This document shows, piece after piece, positions 1 to 9,325 of a stretch of DNA of 56,872 nt. The position numbers and the translations under genes were made by a program. This DNA is from an uncultured Prevotella sp. (lineage in GTDB: Bacteria; Bacteroidota; Bacteroidia; Bacteroidales; Bacteroidaceae), in assembly GCA_900553465.1 (NCBI GenBank), contig USDT01000016.1, positions 1-56,872 of the forward strand, in the 5' to 3' direction. How positions within the stretch are numbered: position 1 is the first letter of the stretch; every line of letters begins with the position of its first letter. The notes beneath the pieces were generated by a model. It had not been told where the DNA came from. It saw only the letters and a program-made list of their open reading frames with translations, and ran no database searches.

Positions 1-11
1 TTTTATTTACC

Positions 12-41
12 GCCAAAGCCGCTTAGGCTTGGCTAATTTTT
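12..41 (+). terminator. intrinsic terminator of an upstream gene
   Basis: GCCAAAGCC and GGCTTGGC form a GC-rich stem (one bulged A) around a short GCTTA loop, followed by TAATTTTT. This is a rho-independent terminator for + strand transcription entering from the left of the window. It ends immediately before the first codons that look like a signal peptide of the next gene, leaving no room for a promoter or leader. Confidence 0.6.
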
Positions 42-79
42 AACGAACTATTGTAATTACTTTACTTCTATTATTCAGC

Positions 80-2887
80 GTGTTCTTTAGCAATTACGCT
101 AACGCAGCTGAAAGCGTAACAGAGTTTCCGTATACGGAAAACTTTGACGAGACAGAAGCTGGACAGATGCCGGAAGGTTGGGCAACAGCAGGAAGTTCCA
201 CCTTCTCCATATCTTCAGCAATGGACTACGCCATACAGGCTAAGTCTGGAGCGAATGTTATTGTCTCAGGATATCCACAGCTTGGAAACCGCACCGACGT
301 GGCCTTCTCGCCGATGTTCGAAATGAAAGCCGGCGTGGAGTACACCATGACTGTATGGGTGATGATGAGAAACGGTGCACAGAACGGACGTGATCCGGGT
401 ATGAAAGTAACTGTCGGAAATGCACAGACAGTAGAAGCACAGACTGTTGAGCTTGCATCCGAAACAGGTGATTGCGACTGGAAGGAAATCACCGTAACAT
501 TCACTCCTGAGGCTGACGGACAGTATAGCTTCGGACTCTGGTGCAACTCAGTGCTCTCTACTGCAGGTGATGTGTTCTATGACTCATTCTCTGTAAGCGC
601 AGCTGAAAGTCCAGAAGAGCCGGGTGGAAATTTCACTCTGCCTTATTCTGAGAATTTCGACACTACGGAAGAAGAATATATTCCGGCCGGATGGGAAGTT
701 GCAGGCGAGGCTATGTTCTCAGTATATCCGACATTTGAATGGTACGGATTCCAGGCACAGTCTGGTCTGAACTCTCTTACTTCAGGATATCCACAGCTTG
801 GAAACCGTAATGACGTGGCTTTCTCACCGATGTTTGAGATGAAAGGTGGCGTGGAATACACCATGACCGTATGGGTGATGATGAAAAATAGTGCACAAAA
901 CGGACGTCAACCTAGCATGAAGATCACAGCAGGACTTGCACAGGTGGCCGATGCTCAGATATATGAACTCGCAAAGGAAGAAGGCGAATGTGACTGGAAA
1001 GAAATTTCTGTTAAGTTCACTCCGGAAACAGACGGACAGTATTGCTTCGGCCTCTGGTGCACATCGGTGCTCTCATCAGCAGGCGACGTGTTCTTCGACA
1101 CATTCAGTGTAGCTGAAAGCGGAGGCGGCGAAGAGCCTACATGGAAAGCAGAGATTCCTTATATCGAAACATACGATGACGGTTCTCACTATTCAGGAAA
1201 AGACTATCTGCCTATCGGATGGACGGTTTCAGGTGAAAATCCTTGGGTTACAGCAAACATTCCTGGCAAACAGGCTGTATCTGGAGAATACTATATGGTT
1301 GCAGAATCTTCAATTCTTCCGAACAGACAGGATATAGCATACTCTCCGATGCTCGACATGAAGGGCGGACAGACATACACAGTGTCTATGTATCTTTACA
1401 TGCCGGGAACAGGAAGCGTGAAACCTTCATTCAAACTCACAGCAGGAAACGCACAGGAAACTACAGCACAGACAACTGTACTCGAAGAAATAACAGAGAC
1501 AGCTGTTGGTGACTGGACAAAGATTGAGAAAGACTTCACACCTACAGAAGACGGTAAATACTGCTTCGCAATATATGCATGCTCTGCATCAGCCAATGAC
1601 GGACGCTTTGCCATCGACAACTTCTCTGTAACAGAGAAAGACATGGTTCTCCCGCCGACAGCAGTATTCCATGTAGGCAACACACTCAACTCTATATTCA
1701 ACGGTTCTTCTGTAGTATTCGAAGGACAGAAGGTTAAGATGGTTAATATGAGCTCTGACGCAGATTCATACAAATGGTCTGTAAACAACGGAGCCACAAT
1801 CTCTGACGAAGAAGCTGCCGAGCCTGAAATAACATTCCCGGCATCCGGTTCGTACACAATAACCCTTCAGGCAACAAACGAAGGCGGAACAACTGAGGCA
1901 GAAAAGACATTCTATACAGAAGTTCTCAGCCTTGAAAATGACGTTGACGATGCTTTGACAACAACATCTGAGACAACAGACAAACTCTATCAGCAGGGTG
2001 ATACACCGGCATTCGACGAAAACGGTGAGGTGAAAGAAATTGATACATACGAGATATACTACGATTATGTTGTAGGTGTCAACCCGTACTACCGTTCGAT
2101 AGCAGAACGTTTCGAACTCCCTTCAGACGTAACTCTTGATATTTCGTCACTCTCTATTCTGACACCAATGTACCAGCTCTTCATTAATGATACTGGTGAA
2201 GGAAGCGTAAACGACAAGGATAAGACATACACAGTTGTTATTTATCCTGAGAAGGACGGAAAGATTGACACAGAACATCCGATTGCATCTAAGACAGAGA
2301 AGCTTGCCAAGACATTCGGCGAAGAAGGTTATTACCAGCCTGTAAGACAGTCAATCAAGTTCGACGAAAGCGCTAAGGTAACAGGTACATTCTATGTTGC
2401 ATTTGAATGTGAAGAACTCGATCTTGTAGATGAGACTGCAGAAGGAAGAGGATACCGTTCATGGATCGGCTTTGAGACAAGAAAGCATGCCAACAAACAG
2501 ACAACACTCTATGTGAAACCGGAGAAAGCACTTCCTGGAAGCGATTATACAGTTGACGGTGCATGGTGCAAGGCCGATGAGTTCTGCCCGAGTCTGGAAG
2601 GCTACAGCTTCTGCGTAATGCCGTGGGTTAAGTTCAACAAGATGGAGACAAACGCCATCGGAAGTGTAACAGACAACAATGTTGAAATCGAAATATCAGC
2701 CGACGGCGAGAACTATCGCGTAAGCGGACTGGCTGACGGCGAGAATGTCAAGGTTTACAGCGTATCCGGCGTACAGGTATTCAGCGGCAAAGCCAACGGT
2801 GGCGAGGTCGTTATCCCTGCAAGCGGATGGAGCAACGGAGTATACGTTATCAACGCAGGTAAAAACAGCATCAAAATATTTAAATAA
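80..2887 (+). CDS. secreted T9SS cargo protein with three choice-of-anchor J domains and a PKD domain
   Basis: Predicted cell-surface or secreted adhesin-like protein of unknown ligand. Numbered from GTG 80, three jelly-roll choice-of-anchor J repeats lie near residues 13-174, 185-346 and 357-520, each opening with a (F/I)PY-E-(N)F/YD motif and a GW. A PKD-like Ig domain follows (about 524-617), then an unassigned region, and a T9SS type A sorting domain in the last 70 residues ending VYVINAGKNSIKIFK. Repeats 1 and 2 are nearly identical in places, even at DNA level (around 268 and 784). The start is a problem: the frame is open from 44 and encodes a typical signal-peptide core (RTIVITLLLLFS...NYANA), but there is no ATG upstream, only ATT at 50 or GTG at 80, and the GTG would delete half the signal. 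It is 9 bp upstream of the M6 protease gene and probably cotranscribed. Domain calls are by eye; function is inferred. Confidence 0.8.
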   Translation: MFFSNYANAAESVTEFPYTENFDETEAGQMPEGWATAGSSTFSISSAMDYAIQAKSGANVIVSGYPQLGNRTDVAFSPMFEMKAGVEYTMTVWVMMRNGAQNGRDPGMKVTVGNAQTVEAQTVELASETGDCDWKEITVTFTPEADGQYSFGLWCNSVLSTAGDVFYDSFSVSAAESPEEPGGNFTLPYSENFDTTEEEYIPAGWEVAGEAMFSVYPTFEWYGFQAQSGLNSLTSGYPQLGNRNDVAFSPMFEMKGGVEYTMTVWVMMKNSAQNGRQPSMKITAGLAQVADAQIYELAKEEGECDWKEISVKFTPETDGQYCFGLWCTSVLSSAGDVFFDTFSVAESGGGEEPTWKAEIPYIETYDDGSHYSGKDYLPIGWTVSGENPWVTANIPGKQAVSGEYYMVAESSILPNRQDIAYSPMLDMKGGQTYTVSMYLYMPGTGSVKPSFKLTAGNAQETTAQTTVLEEITETAVGDWTKIEKDFTPTEDGKYCFAIYACSASANDGRFAIDNFSVTEKDMVLPPTAVFHVGNTLNSIFNGSSVVFEGQKVKMVNMSSDADSYKWSVNNGATISDEEAAEPEITFPASGSYTITLQATNEGGTTEAEKTFYTEVLSLENDVDDALTTTSETTDKLYQQGDTPAFDENGEVKEIDTYEIYYDYVVGVNPYYRSIAERFELPSDVTLDISSLSILTPMYQLFINDTGEGSVNDKDKTYTVVIYPEKDGKIDTEHPIASKTEKLAKTFGEEGYYQPVRQSIKFDESAKVTGTFYVAFECEELDLVDETAEGRGYRSWIGFETRKHANKQTTLYVKPEKALPGSDYTVDGAWCKADEFCPSLEGYSFCVMPWVKFNKMETNAIGSVTDNNVEIEISADGENYRVSGLADGENVKVYSVSGVQVFSGKANGGEVVIPASGWSNGVYVINAGKNSIKIFK

Positions 2888-2896
2888 TAAAAAGGC

Positions 2897-5725
2897 ATGA
2901 AATTTCTTAGAATTCTTTTAATTTCATTATGCCTTATCTCTATTTCGGATATGCCGGCCTACAGTGTGCCGGCATATCCGAAACCTGTTAAATACACACA
3001 GCCTGACGGCACAACTGTCGTTTATCGCATAATGGGTGATGAATACAACCATTGGCTTGAGTCGACAGGCGGATATGTATTGAAGAAATCGGATAAGGGC
3101 TATCTTTGCTACGCAACAAAGAATGACAAAGGAACAATCGTAGCAGGAAATACATATACAGGCGACGACAAGCAGGCTCCGGCAAAGGCACGTCTGCTGA
3201 AACGCAGCGATATGATAAAGGCAAACGACGTGGCGCTGAATACTACAGGACCAAAGAAGGCACTGCAGATCAACGGTACATTCCCTCTTACCGGCAAGCG
3301 CAAGCTGCTGATGCTGCTCGTCAACTTTGCAGACACCAAACCTCTGTTTGACGCCGACAAGTTCCGCGATCTCATGAATGCTGAGAACTACAACGGAACA
3401 GGCAGCTTCCGCGATTATTATCTTGAGACATCCTACGGACAACTCGACATCGAAACAACCGTTGTAGGATGGCTGCAACTGCCGAGACAGAAGTCGCTTT
3501 ACAACACCGAGGATATGACTGATCTCATACGCGATGCTCTCGCACTCGTTGATCCGAGCATCGACATCCATCAGTTTGACAACGACGGCGACGGCGAACT
3601 CGACGGACTGTCCATCATCCATCAGGGTATGGGTCAGGAAGTAAGCGGAAGCACTTCTGACATTTGGTCACACAGCGGTGAGCTTCTCGATCAGATGTAT
3701 GGTGATGTACGCGTTAAGAAATACACCATACAGCCCGAAATTCTGATAAGCAGTCCTGACTACGGCACTCAGATGACAACAGTCGGAGTTCTGTGCCATG
3801 AGTTCGGACACAATCTCGGTGCCCCCGACTACTACGACACCGACTACGAAACCAGCGGCTACTTCGACGGAACAGGCGTATGGGACCTCATGGCCGACGG
3901 TATATGGAATGAGTACAAACTGCCCGGCGACAGTCCTTCAAGCCTCAACATGTGGCAAAAGATGCAGTTCGGATGGGCCACACCAAAGTATCTCGACGCT
4001 TCGACAACCATAACAGACATGCCTGCCGCAACCGACGAACCCGTAGGATATGTTGTGAAGACACAACGCGAAGGCGACTACTTCGTGCTTGAGAACCGAC
4101 AGATACAGAAGTTCGACAAGAAACTTCCCGGCCACGGACTCATCGTATATCATGTAGATGAGAACAGAATAAGCGCCACAGCAGACATGAACACCGTGAA
4201 CTGCAACTACCTGCAGGGACTCTACACCGTGTGTGCATCTGCCACCAGCGATCCGTACGAAAGCCCGGCATCCTACGGAAACATCAATTCCGACGAAGCA
4301 CCTTTCCCCGGTTCAACCGGCAAGACATCATGGTCTGACATCACTCTTCCGTCAACACATTCCAACGACGGCAAATACTCATACTTCTCTTTAAGCAACA
4401 TAAGCGAGACTGACGGAAAGATTTCATTCGATTTCGTGTCCGAAGAAGCTCCCGAAACAGTGAAGAACTTCAAAGCCAGTGCCAAGCGCGGCGTTGTGAC
4501 ACTCGAGTGGGAAGCTCCCGCAACAGAGGGTATCAAGGAATACCGCATATTCAGAGACGATATTCTTATCAACTCAACCCAAGAGCTCACTTATGTTGAC
4601 AACAACCCCGGAAGTATCATCGTTGAATACAAAGTCGATGTTGTTTACAACAACGGACTGGTATCACCGTTCGTAAAAGCCACTGTAAGACTTCCTGAAA
4701 ACCGCATCAACTCACTCTCAACTGTAGAGAACAGCAACGGAGTAGAGGTGACATGGAAGATGAACACCGAACTTTCACGTTCAGACCTGAACTATAAAGA
4801 TGTGATATATCAGTACATCTATTCCAACGAAACCGATTTCGCACAGCGTTTCAACGAGAAAGATCTCCGTGCCTACAACGGCTACACCATCAAAGGCATC
4901 GGCTTCTTCCCGTTCTCGGCACAGCGCACCACAAGCTACAAGATAAGAGTATGGCGTGCCGCAGCCGGAACCGACGATATGGAAGTTGTCAACGAACGCG
5001 ACATCACCGAATACGGTTCAGGTACATGGTGCGTCAAGAACTTTGACACACCAACCGTTATCGAACCCGGCTACGACTACATGATAGGTGTCTACGGCAA
5101 GACTTCCGACGGCGGATTCCGTCTCATCTGCGACGGCGTCACCTACACTCCGGACCTCGGCAACCTTGTACTTTCCGACGGAGAATGGCGCAGCGACCTC
5201 ATACAGTTCAATCCGCTGATGAAGGCTGTCCTCGAACCGTCATCCGCAAAAGACACATTCACTCCGGGCGAACAGCCTGAATTCGACGAAGACTACAATC
5301 CGCTCACCGACGCCGAATATCCTATCGGCTTCAATGTATATCGCAACAATGAGCTTATCGGATTCACATCCACACGTACATTCATCGACGCCACCGCACA
5401 GAAAGGCGTAAACAAATACGGCGTGGTATGTCTTTACGAAGGCAACAACGAATCTGCACCGGTAGAACGCACAATATATGTTCTTGCCACTGGCATCGAC
5501 AACACCGTGAGCAACGGCATTTCCATCGAGACAGCCGGCCAGACCATAACAGTCAAGTCAGGCGTGAAAGCCCACATATACATCTATGCTGCCGACGGCT
5601 CAATGGTTGCCGACAGACAGACAATCGGTGGAAACGTCACCATGACTGTTCCCGGTAAAGGACTTTATGTAGTAAAGATCGACAGCGAAAGCGGATCGTT
5701 CGTTAAGAAAATAACTCTCAAATAA
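2897..5725 (+). CDS. secreted M6-family zinc metalloprotease (immune inhibitor A-like), T9SS cargo
   Basis: Endopeptidase expected to act outside the cell. The signal peptide MKFLRILLISLCLISISDMPAYS is followed by a propeptide-like region (about 25-130) and the M6 catalytic domain. The zinc site HEFGHNLGAPD places the ligands at H301 and H305, the catalytic base at E302 and the third ligand at D311. An acidic DNDGDGELDG stretch just before it is typical of calcium binding in this family. An FN3 domain follows (about 515-600), then a second beta-rich region with another FN3-like segment, and a T9SS type A C-terminus ending GSFVKKITLK. The gene sits between two anchor-J proteins with gaps of 9 and 17 bp, so the three probably form one operon and may act together on host or dietary protein. 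Known M6 members degrade host proteins; the substrate here is unknown. Confidence 0.9.
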   Translation: MKFLRILLISLCLISISDMPAYSVPAYPKPVKYTQPDGTTVVYRIMGDEYNHWLESTGGYVLKKSDKGYLCYATKNDKGTIVAGNTYTGDDKQAPAKARLLKRSDMIKANDVALNTTGPKKALQINGTFPLTGKRKLLMLLVNFADTKPLFDADKFRDLMNAENYNGTGSFRDYYLETSYGQLDIETTVVGWLQLPRQKSLYNTEDMTDLIRDALALVDPSIDIHQFDNDGDGELDGLSIIHQGMGQEVSGSTSDIWSHSGELLDQMYGDVRVKKYTIQPEILISSPDYGTQMTTVGVLCHEFGHNLGAPDYYDTDYETSGYFDGTGVWDLMADGIWNEYKLPGDSPSSLNMWQKMQFGWATPKYLDASTTITDMPAATDEPVGYVVKTQREGDYFVLENRQIQKFDKKLPGHGLIVYHVDENRISATADMNTVNCNYLQGLYTVCASATSDPYESPASYGNINSDEAPFPGSTGKTSWSDITLPSTHSNDGKYSYFSLSNISETDGKISFDFVSEEAPETVKNFKASAKRGVVTLEWEAPATEGIKEYRIFRDDILINSTQELTYVDNNPGSIIVEYKVDVVYNNGLVSPFVKATVRLPENRINSLSTVENSNGVEVTWKMNTELSRSDLNYKDVIYQYIYSNETDFAQRFNEKDLRAYNGYTIKGIGFFPFSAQRTTSYKIRVWRAAAGTDDMEVVNERDITEYGSGTWCVKNFDTPTVIEPGYDYMIGVYGKTSDGGFRLICDGVTYTPDLGNLVLSDGEWRSDLIQFNPLMKAVLEPSSAKDTFTPGEQPEFDEDYNPLTDAEYPIGFNVYRNNELIGFTSTRTFIDATAQKGVNKYGVVCLYEGNNESAPVERTIYVLATGIDNTVSNGISIETAGQTITVKSGVKAHIYIYAADGSMVADRQTIGGNVTMTVPGKGLYVVKIDSESGSFVKKITLK

Positions 5726-5742
5726 TAATTAAACAAAAAGAA

Positions 5743-7770
5743 ATGAAAACAGAAAATATAATCAAGACATTACCCGCACTGCTTTTTGGACTGTTTGTTT
5801 CAGTTCCGTGCAGCCATGCAGCCAACGACGGCGAACGCGTATGGCAGGCACTCCGTCCGGCCAAAACTCATGCCGTAAACCACAACAAGATAAGCAAGAA
5901 CCGCGTAAAAGCCAACGACGTTGCACTGAGAACAGTAACCCGCATGCAGGCACCCGTTGTAGCTGCATCTGAAGAAAAACTCGTTCTGGGCGAAGACTTC
6001 AGCAAGTTCACTGCAGGTTCTGAGGAAGAACCAGACATGACAAACATCCTCACAAGCGAAGGAATCATCATGCACGACTACATCAACACCTACGGCTGGG
6101 GCGGTATCAAAGTATTCCAGGCCGGAGGATGCTGTTTCATGGCCGACGAAATAAACTCAGTGCTCATGACTCCGGTAATCGACCTTTCTGCCGACAACGG
6201 AAACTTCAACGTCACAGTATCGTTCAGATCACAGTCCGGTTCAACAAAATTCTATGTTGTAGGACAAAGTTACGGCGAAAGCCAACCTTTTGGAGGTTAT
6301 GTAAGTTGCGATGAATCATGGAAGACAGTGACCATTCCTTTTGAAGGATACGGCAAAAGCCAGACAGCCATACAGTTCTTCGCCGACGCACCCGTATTCG
6401 TCGACGACATCGAGATAACACAGGTTGACGGAACAGAAGTAGAGCCACAGAAGCCGAGCGCTCCGATAGCTCTGCCGGCCACAGACATCACCGAGACCGG
6501 ATTCACCGCCAACTGGCAGGCCGTAGAGACAGCGTCATCCTATCTGCTCGACGTTTTCTACTTCGTTGACAACAAACCGCAATACGTCAAGAAAGACTTC
6601 GAGACTACAGCCACAAGCGAGACATTAAGCGGTCTGCAGTCAGGATGTCTGTACTATTACTCTGTACAGGCCAACGACGGCACACTGATCTCCGACGAGT
6701 CTGACATCATACCGGCCAAGAACACCGTCGATGCCATCGACGCACCTGTCGTGGCACAGGCTACAGAAATCAGCGACGAGGGCTTCAGAGCCAACTGGAG
6801 CAGCGTGAGCGACGCATCATACTACGAGGTAGTGACACTCTCCGACTATAAGATTCCGTCTTCAGGCACATTCGTTCTCGACGACGAGACCTTCGACAAA
6901 GTGACCGAAGGCACCATCAGTTCGCCTGTATATAACGAGATGGAAGGCGCGCTCAACGAATACACCAAGTATCCCGACTGGTACGGCGTAACCACTCTGC
7001 TCGCCAATGGCATGATAGGTCTCAAGAACTACTACGCAGCCATGAACTATTACTCAATGCTCTACAGCCCGATATATCAGATTAACACCGCCACACCGAG
7101 CAACGTCAAGGTCAAGATAAGCGCAAAGATGGTCAACTGCACAAACGGCACCCAACTCGGAGTAGCACTTGTCGATCCGATAATCGGCGAAGTTGTCGGC
7201 AAATGGAAGTATGTCAATCTGAGCAATGAAATGACCGACTACGAGTTCACCCTCGACGCAAGCAACTGTTATTATATTTCCATCGGCTTCAGCGATCCTA
7301 ACGACAAATACGGAACAACAGGCATGGTGTTTATCGATGGCGTGAAGATAACACAGGATATAGAGGCCGGCACAACGCTAACACACATCTACAGCGACGA
7401 CATAGCATACAACAACAGCATCTACGTGGCAACACCCGAGAAGCGTGAGGGCGAGCAGTTCTATTACTATGTGATGGCTGCAAGCAACGGCACTGAGGGC
7501 GATGTTGTGTCAAGCGAGTCTGAAATAATGTATGTAGGACAGGACACCGGCATCGACAACGCCGGCACAACCGCCACAACAACCATCACCGCAACTGCCG
7601 GCCAGATAAATGTCACAACCGACAAGACCTGCACACTCACCGTCTTCGACATGTCCGGACGCACCGTAAAACAGCTCAACGCAGTGAGCGGCAGCGCATC
7701 CGTATCGGTTGAACCGGGCGCATACATTGTCAAATGCGGCAATGCGGTACGCAAGCTCATCGTGAAATAA
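5743..7770 (+). CDS. secreted T9SS protein with choice-of-anchor J and fibronectin type III domains
   Basis: Third gene of the left-hand secreted-protein operon. It has a signal peptide (MKTENIIKTLPALLFGLFVSVPCSHA), a choice-of-anchor J-like jelly roll at about 82-226 ending FVDDIEITQVDG, an FN3 domain at 235-325 (ETGFTANWQAV), a second FN3 opening at about 335 (DEGFRANWSSV), an apparently nested second jelly roll (about 370-545, ending VFIDGVKITQD), and a T9SS type A sorting signal in the last 65 residues. No catalytic motif is visible, so an adhesin or glycan/protein-binding role is most likely. The N-terminal region shares a K(A)NDVAL-type stretch with the preceding protease, which hints at a common secretion or processing history. 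An intrinsic terminator follows at 7841-7878. Confidence 0.82.
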   Translation: MKTENIIKTLPALLFGLFVSVPCSHAANDGERVWQALRPAKTHAVNHNKISKNRVKANDVALRTVTRMQAPVVAASEEKLVLGEDFSKFTAGSEEEPDMTNILTSEGIIMHDYINTYGWGGIKVFQAGGCCFMADEINSVLMTPVIDLSADNGNFNVTVSFRSQSGSTKFYVVGQSYGESQPFGGYVSCDESWKTVTIPFEGYGKSQTAIQFFADAPVFVDDIEITQVDGTEVEPQKPSAPIALPATDITETGFTANWQAVETASSYLLDVFYFVDNKPQYVKKDFETTATSETLSGLQSGCLYYYSVQANDGTLISDESDIIPAKNTVDAIDAPVVAQATEISDEGFRANWSSVSDASYYEVVTLSDYKIPSSGTFVLDDETFDKVTEGTISSPVYNEMEGALNEYTKYPDWYGVTTLLANGMIGLKNYYAAMNYYSMLYSPIYQINTATPSNVKVKISAKMVNCTNGTQLGVALVDPIIGEVVGKWKYVNLSNEMTDYEFTLDASNCYYISIGFSDPNDKYGTTGMVFIDGVKITQDIEAGTTLTHIYSDDIAYNNSIYVATPEKREGEQFYYYVMAASNGTEGDVVSSESEIMYVGQDTGIDNAGTTATTTITATAGQINVTTDKTCTLTVFDMSGRTVKQLNAVSGSASVSVEPGAYIVKCGNAVRKLIVK

Positions 7771-7840
7771 CAGTTCACAACGTACATCCGGGCGGGCCAA
7801 GGCCTCAAAACCCAGCGGTCCGCTCCCGCATATAACAGAA

Positions 7841-7878
7841 AGAGACATATCCCGTCTGCCGGGATATGTCTCTTTTTT
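7841..7878 (+). terminator. intrinsic terminator of the secreted-protein operon
   Basis: A perfect 14-bp stem (AGAGACATATCCCG with its complement at 7860-7873), a 5-nt loop and a run of six T. It lies between the convergent anchor-J gene and DUF2023 and may terminate both, but the T-run favours the + strand. This is the only convergent junction in the window without the composite repeat; it is just 156 bp long. Confidence 0.9.
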
Positions 7879-7926
7879 ATGTCCTGAAGAATGGGAGAAA
7901 GCCTCGCTCCGGCCCCTCCGGCACGT

Positions 7927-8289
7927 TCAGCTTGTGCCTCTCGACTTGCGCAGACAGTAGCGCTCACACTGCGCACAGATGTCATAGCCGAGCATGGCAC
8001 CCAGTATGAAATCCTCTTCCGGGGTCAACTGGTTGAGCGGTCGTGTCACCATCCGGCGTATGGCATGTATGCACTCACTCCTGCCGAAAAACAGGTTCAC
8101 CTTCCTGCTGTCCACCGGCTGCACCATGAAGTCGATGTTCTGTCTCCGCAGACGGTCCACGGCCAGCGCCTCATACTTGCGATTCACCGTGTAGAGCACC
8201 ATCCTTCTCACGCCCTTCTTGAATTCGTATATATGATTCATGAACACCTTCAGTTCGGTGGAATGTATTTCGGATAACTGCGTAGTCAT
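7927..8289 (-). CDS. DUF2023 family protein
   Basis: Small cytoplasmic protein of 120 residues with no signal peptide. The FMNHIYEFKKGVR segment and the CxxCxRYC near the C-terminus (YDICAQCERYC) match my memory of the DUF2023 family, which is found next to flavodoxin genes in Bacteroidetes. Function is unknown. The paired cysteines could bind a metal or take part in redox chemistry with the flavodoxin, but that is inference. The start is well supported by AAAGGAG nine bases upstream of the ATG. It lies 85 bp downstream of fldA on the same strand and is probably cotranscribed with it. Confidence 0.8.
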   Translation of the reverse strand: MTTQLSEIHSTELKVFMNHIYEFKKGVRRMVLYTVNRKYEALAVDRLRRQNIDFMVQPVDSRKVNLFFGRSECIHAIRRMVTRPLNQLTPEEDFILGAMLGYDICAQCERYCLRKSRGTS

Positions 8290-8374
8290 GTCTTTCTTCT
8301 CCTTTACTTATGTTTTTCTTCTATTTCCCTGTCTCTCCTTACGGCCACGTCATCGCAGAGCCGAGCCGCCGGCC

Positions 8375-8884
8375 TCACTCCATTGCCGGCCTCACAGTCT
8401 CCGCCCAAGCCTCTATGCGCGCGTCGGTCCTGTCGCTCTCGTTCACCTCGTCGATGGGCAGTCCCACAAAACTTCCGTCCACAACGGCCGCCGACGAATC
8501 GAACGAATAGTCGTCCACAGCCACACCACCGCCCGCAAACGTGCATCCACTGTCCTTCAGTCCATCGTATATCACGCCCACGGCGTCGCAGAACGTGTCG
8601 CCGTACGACTCCGAGTCGCCACATCCGAACAGTGCTACAGTCTTGCCCTTCAGCCCGGTCTGCTGCAACAGCTTCAGAGCGTCATACCAGTCGTCCTGCA
8701 GATCGCCGCAACCCCATGTGCTGCTGCCGAGCAACAGCACGTCGTAATCCTCAATCATTCCGGCCGTCATGTCGGCCACGTTGTGCACGTCTGCACTGTC
8801 CACACCCAGCCGCACGGCTATGCGTCCGGCCACATCCTCGCACGTCCCTGTGCTCGAACCGTAAAAAATGCCTGTCTTCTTCAT
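8375..8884 (-). CDS. fldA: long-chain flavodoxin
   Basis: FMN-binding electron carrier of 169 residues that can replace ferredoxin under iron limitation. The N-terminal GIFYGSSTGTCEDVA is the phosphate-binding loop of flavodoxins; GSSTWGCGDLQDDW (isoalloxazine-stacking Trp) and LFGCGDSESYGDTFCDAVG are the other diagnostic stretches. The length fits long-chain flavodoxins. The frame extends 21 codons upstream, but the ATG at 8884 has AGGAAAAG in front of it and begins the conserved first beta strand, so it is preferred. A -7 promoter box lies at 8994-9001. Cotranscribed with DUF2023. Confidence 0.93.
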   Translation of the reverse strand: MKKTGIFYGSSTGTCEDVAGRIAVRLGVDSADVHNVADMTAGMIEDYDVLLLGSSTWGCGDLQDDWYDALKLLQQTGLKGKTVALFGCGDSESYGDTFCDAVGVIYDGLKDSGCTFAGGGVAVDDYSFDSSAAVVDGSFVGLPIDEVNESDRTDARIEAWAETVRPAME

Positions 8885-8993
8885 TCTTTTCCTGAACATT
8901 TTAACTAAAAACAATCCGTCACCCGCTCTGTCCGTTCCGCCCCACACGGGTATTGTCTGCCACGGTGTGCGCCGCGCAGCGAGGTGACCGCTG

Positions 8994-9001
8994 CAAAATT
9001 A
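8994..9001 (-). promoter_or_regulatory. -7 box for fldA-DUF2023
   Basis: TAATTTTG on the minus strand fits the Bacteroidetes -7 consensus TAnnTTTG. It sits 110 bp upstream of the chosen fldA start. The -33 element is poor (TTTC-like at the expected spacing). Confidence 0.5.
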
Positions 9002-9206
9002 ATGCATGGACAGAAGTTCTGAAATACCCACTTGTTGCGATTTTTTCCGCACTCCGCCGCCCTTTTCTCATCACATCTTGCTATGCTCCCCACTCCTCCC
9101 AGTCGCTTCATCCACGCGCAAAGTCATCCCTCCGGCCACGATACACGCAAAACGCGGAAGTATGAAAATAATGTCCGAAATATTTCCGTGTATTGCTCAT
9201 TTTGCT

Positions 9207-9214
9207 TATTTTTG
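9207..9214 (+). promoter_or_regulatory. -7 box for the MBL-fold lipoprotein gene
   Basis: TATTTTTG fits TAnnTTTG and lies 111 bp upstream of the ATG at 9326. No clear TTTG is found at -33. Confidence 0.4.
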
Positions 9215-9325
9215 TCATTGTGCACAGGCATGCCGCCAATCCGGCATACAGGCCGCCCCGCCCATCACACGGACCCGACGGCTGCAAGGCATGGAAGTCT
9301 TCCAACATCCAACAAACTCAAAGCT

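Larger units (their letters stand above)
8885..9325. other. intergenic region between divergent fldA and the MBL-fold lipoprotein gene
   Basis: A 441-bp divergent gap. It holds a minus-strand -7 box (8994-9001) for fldA and a plus-strand -7 box (9207-9214) for the lipoprotein gene. The rest is GC-rich low-information sequence; open frames that run through it lack ribosome sites and are not credible genes. Confidence 0.6.

Noticed and set aside
9032..9325. N-terminal extension of the MBL-fold gene by 98 codons
   Set aside because: The internal ATG at 9326 begins a perfect lipoprotein signal, the extension is Arg/His/Pro-rich without ribosome site, and a -7 box lies inside it at 9207.
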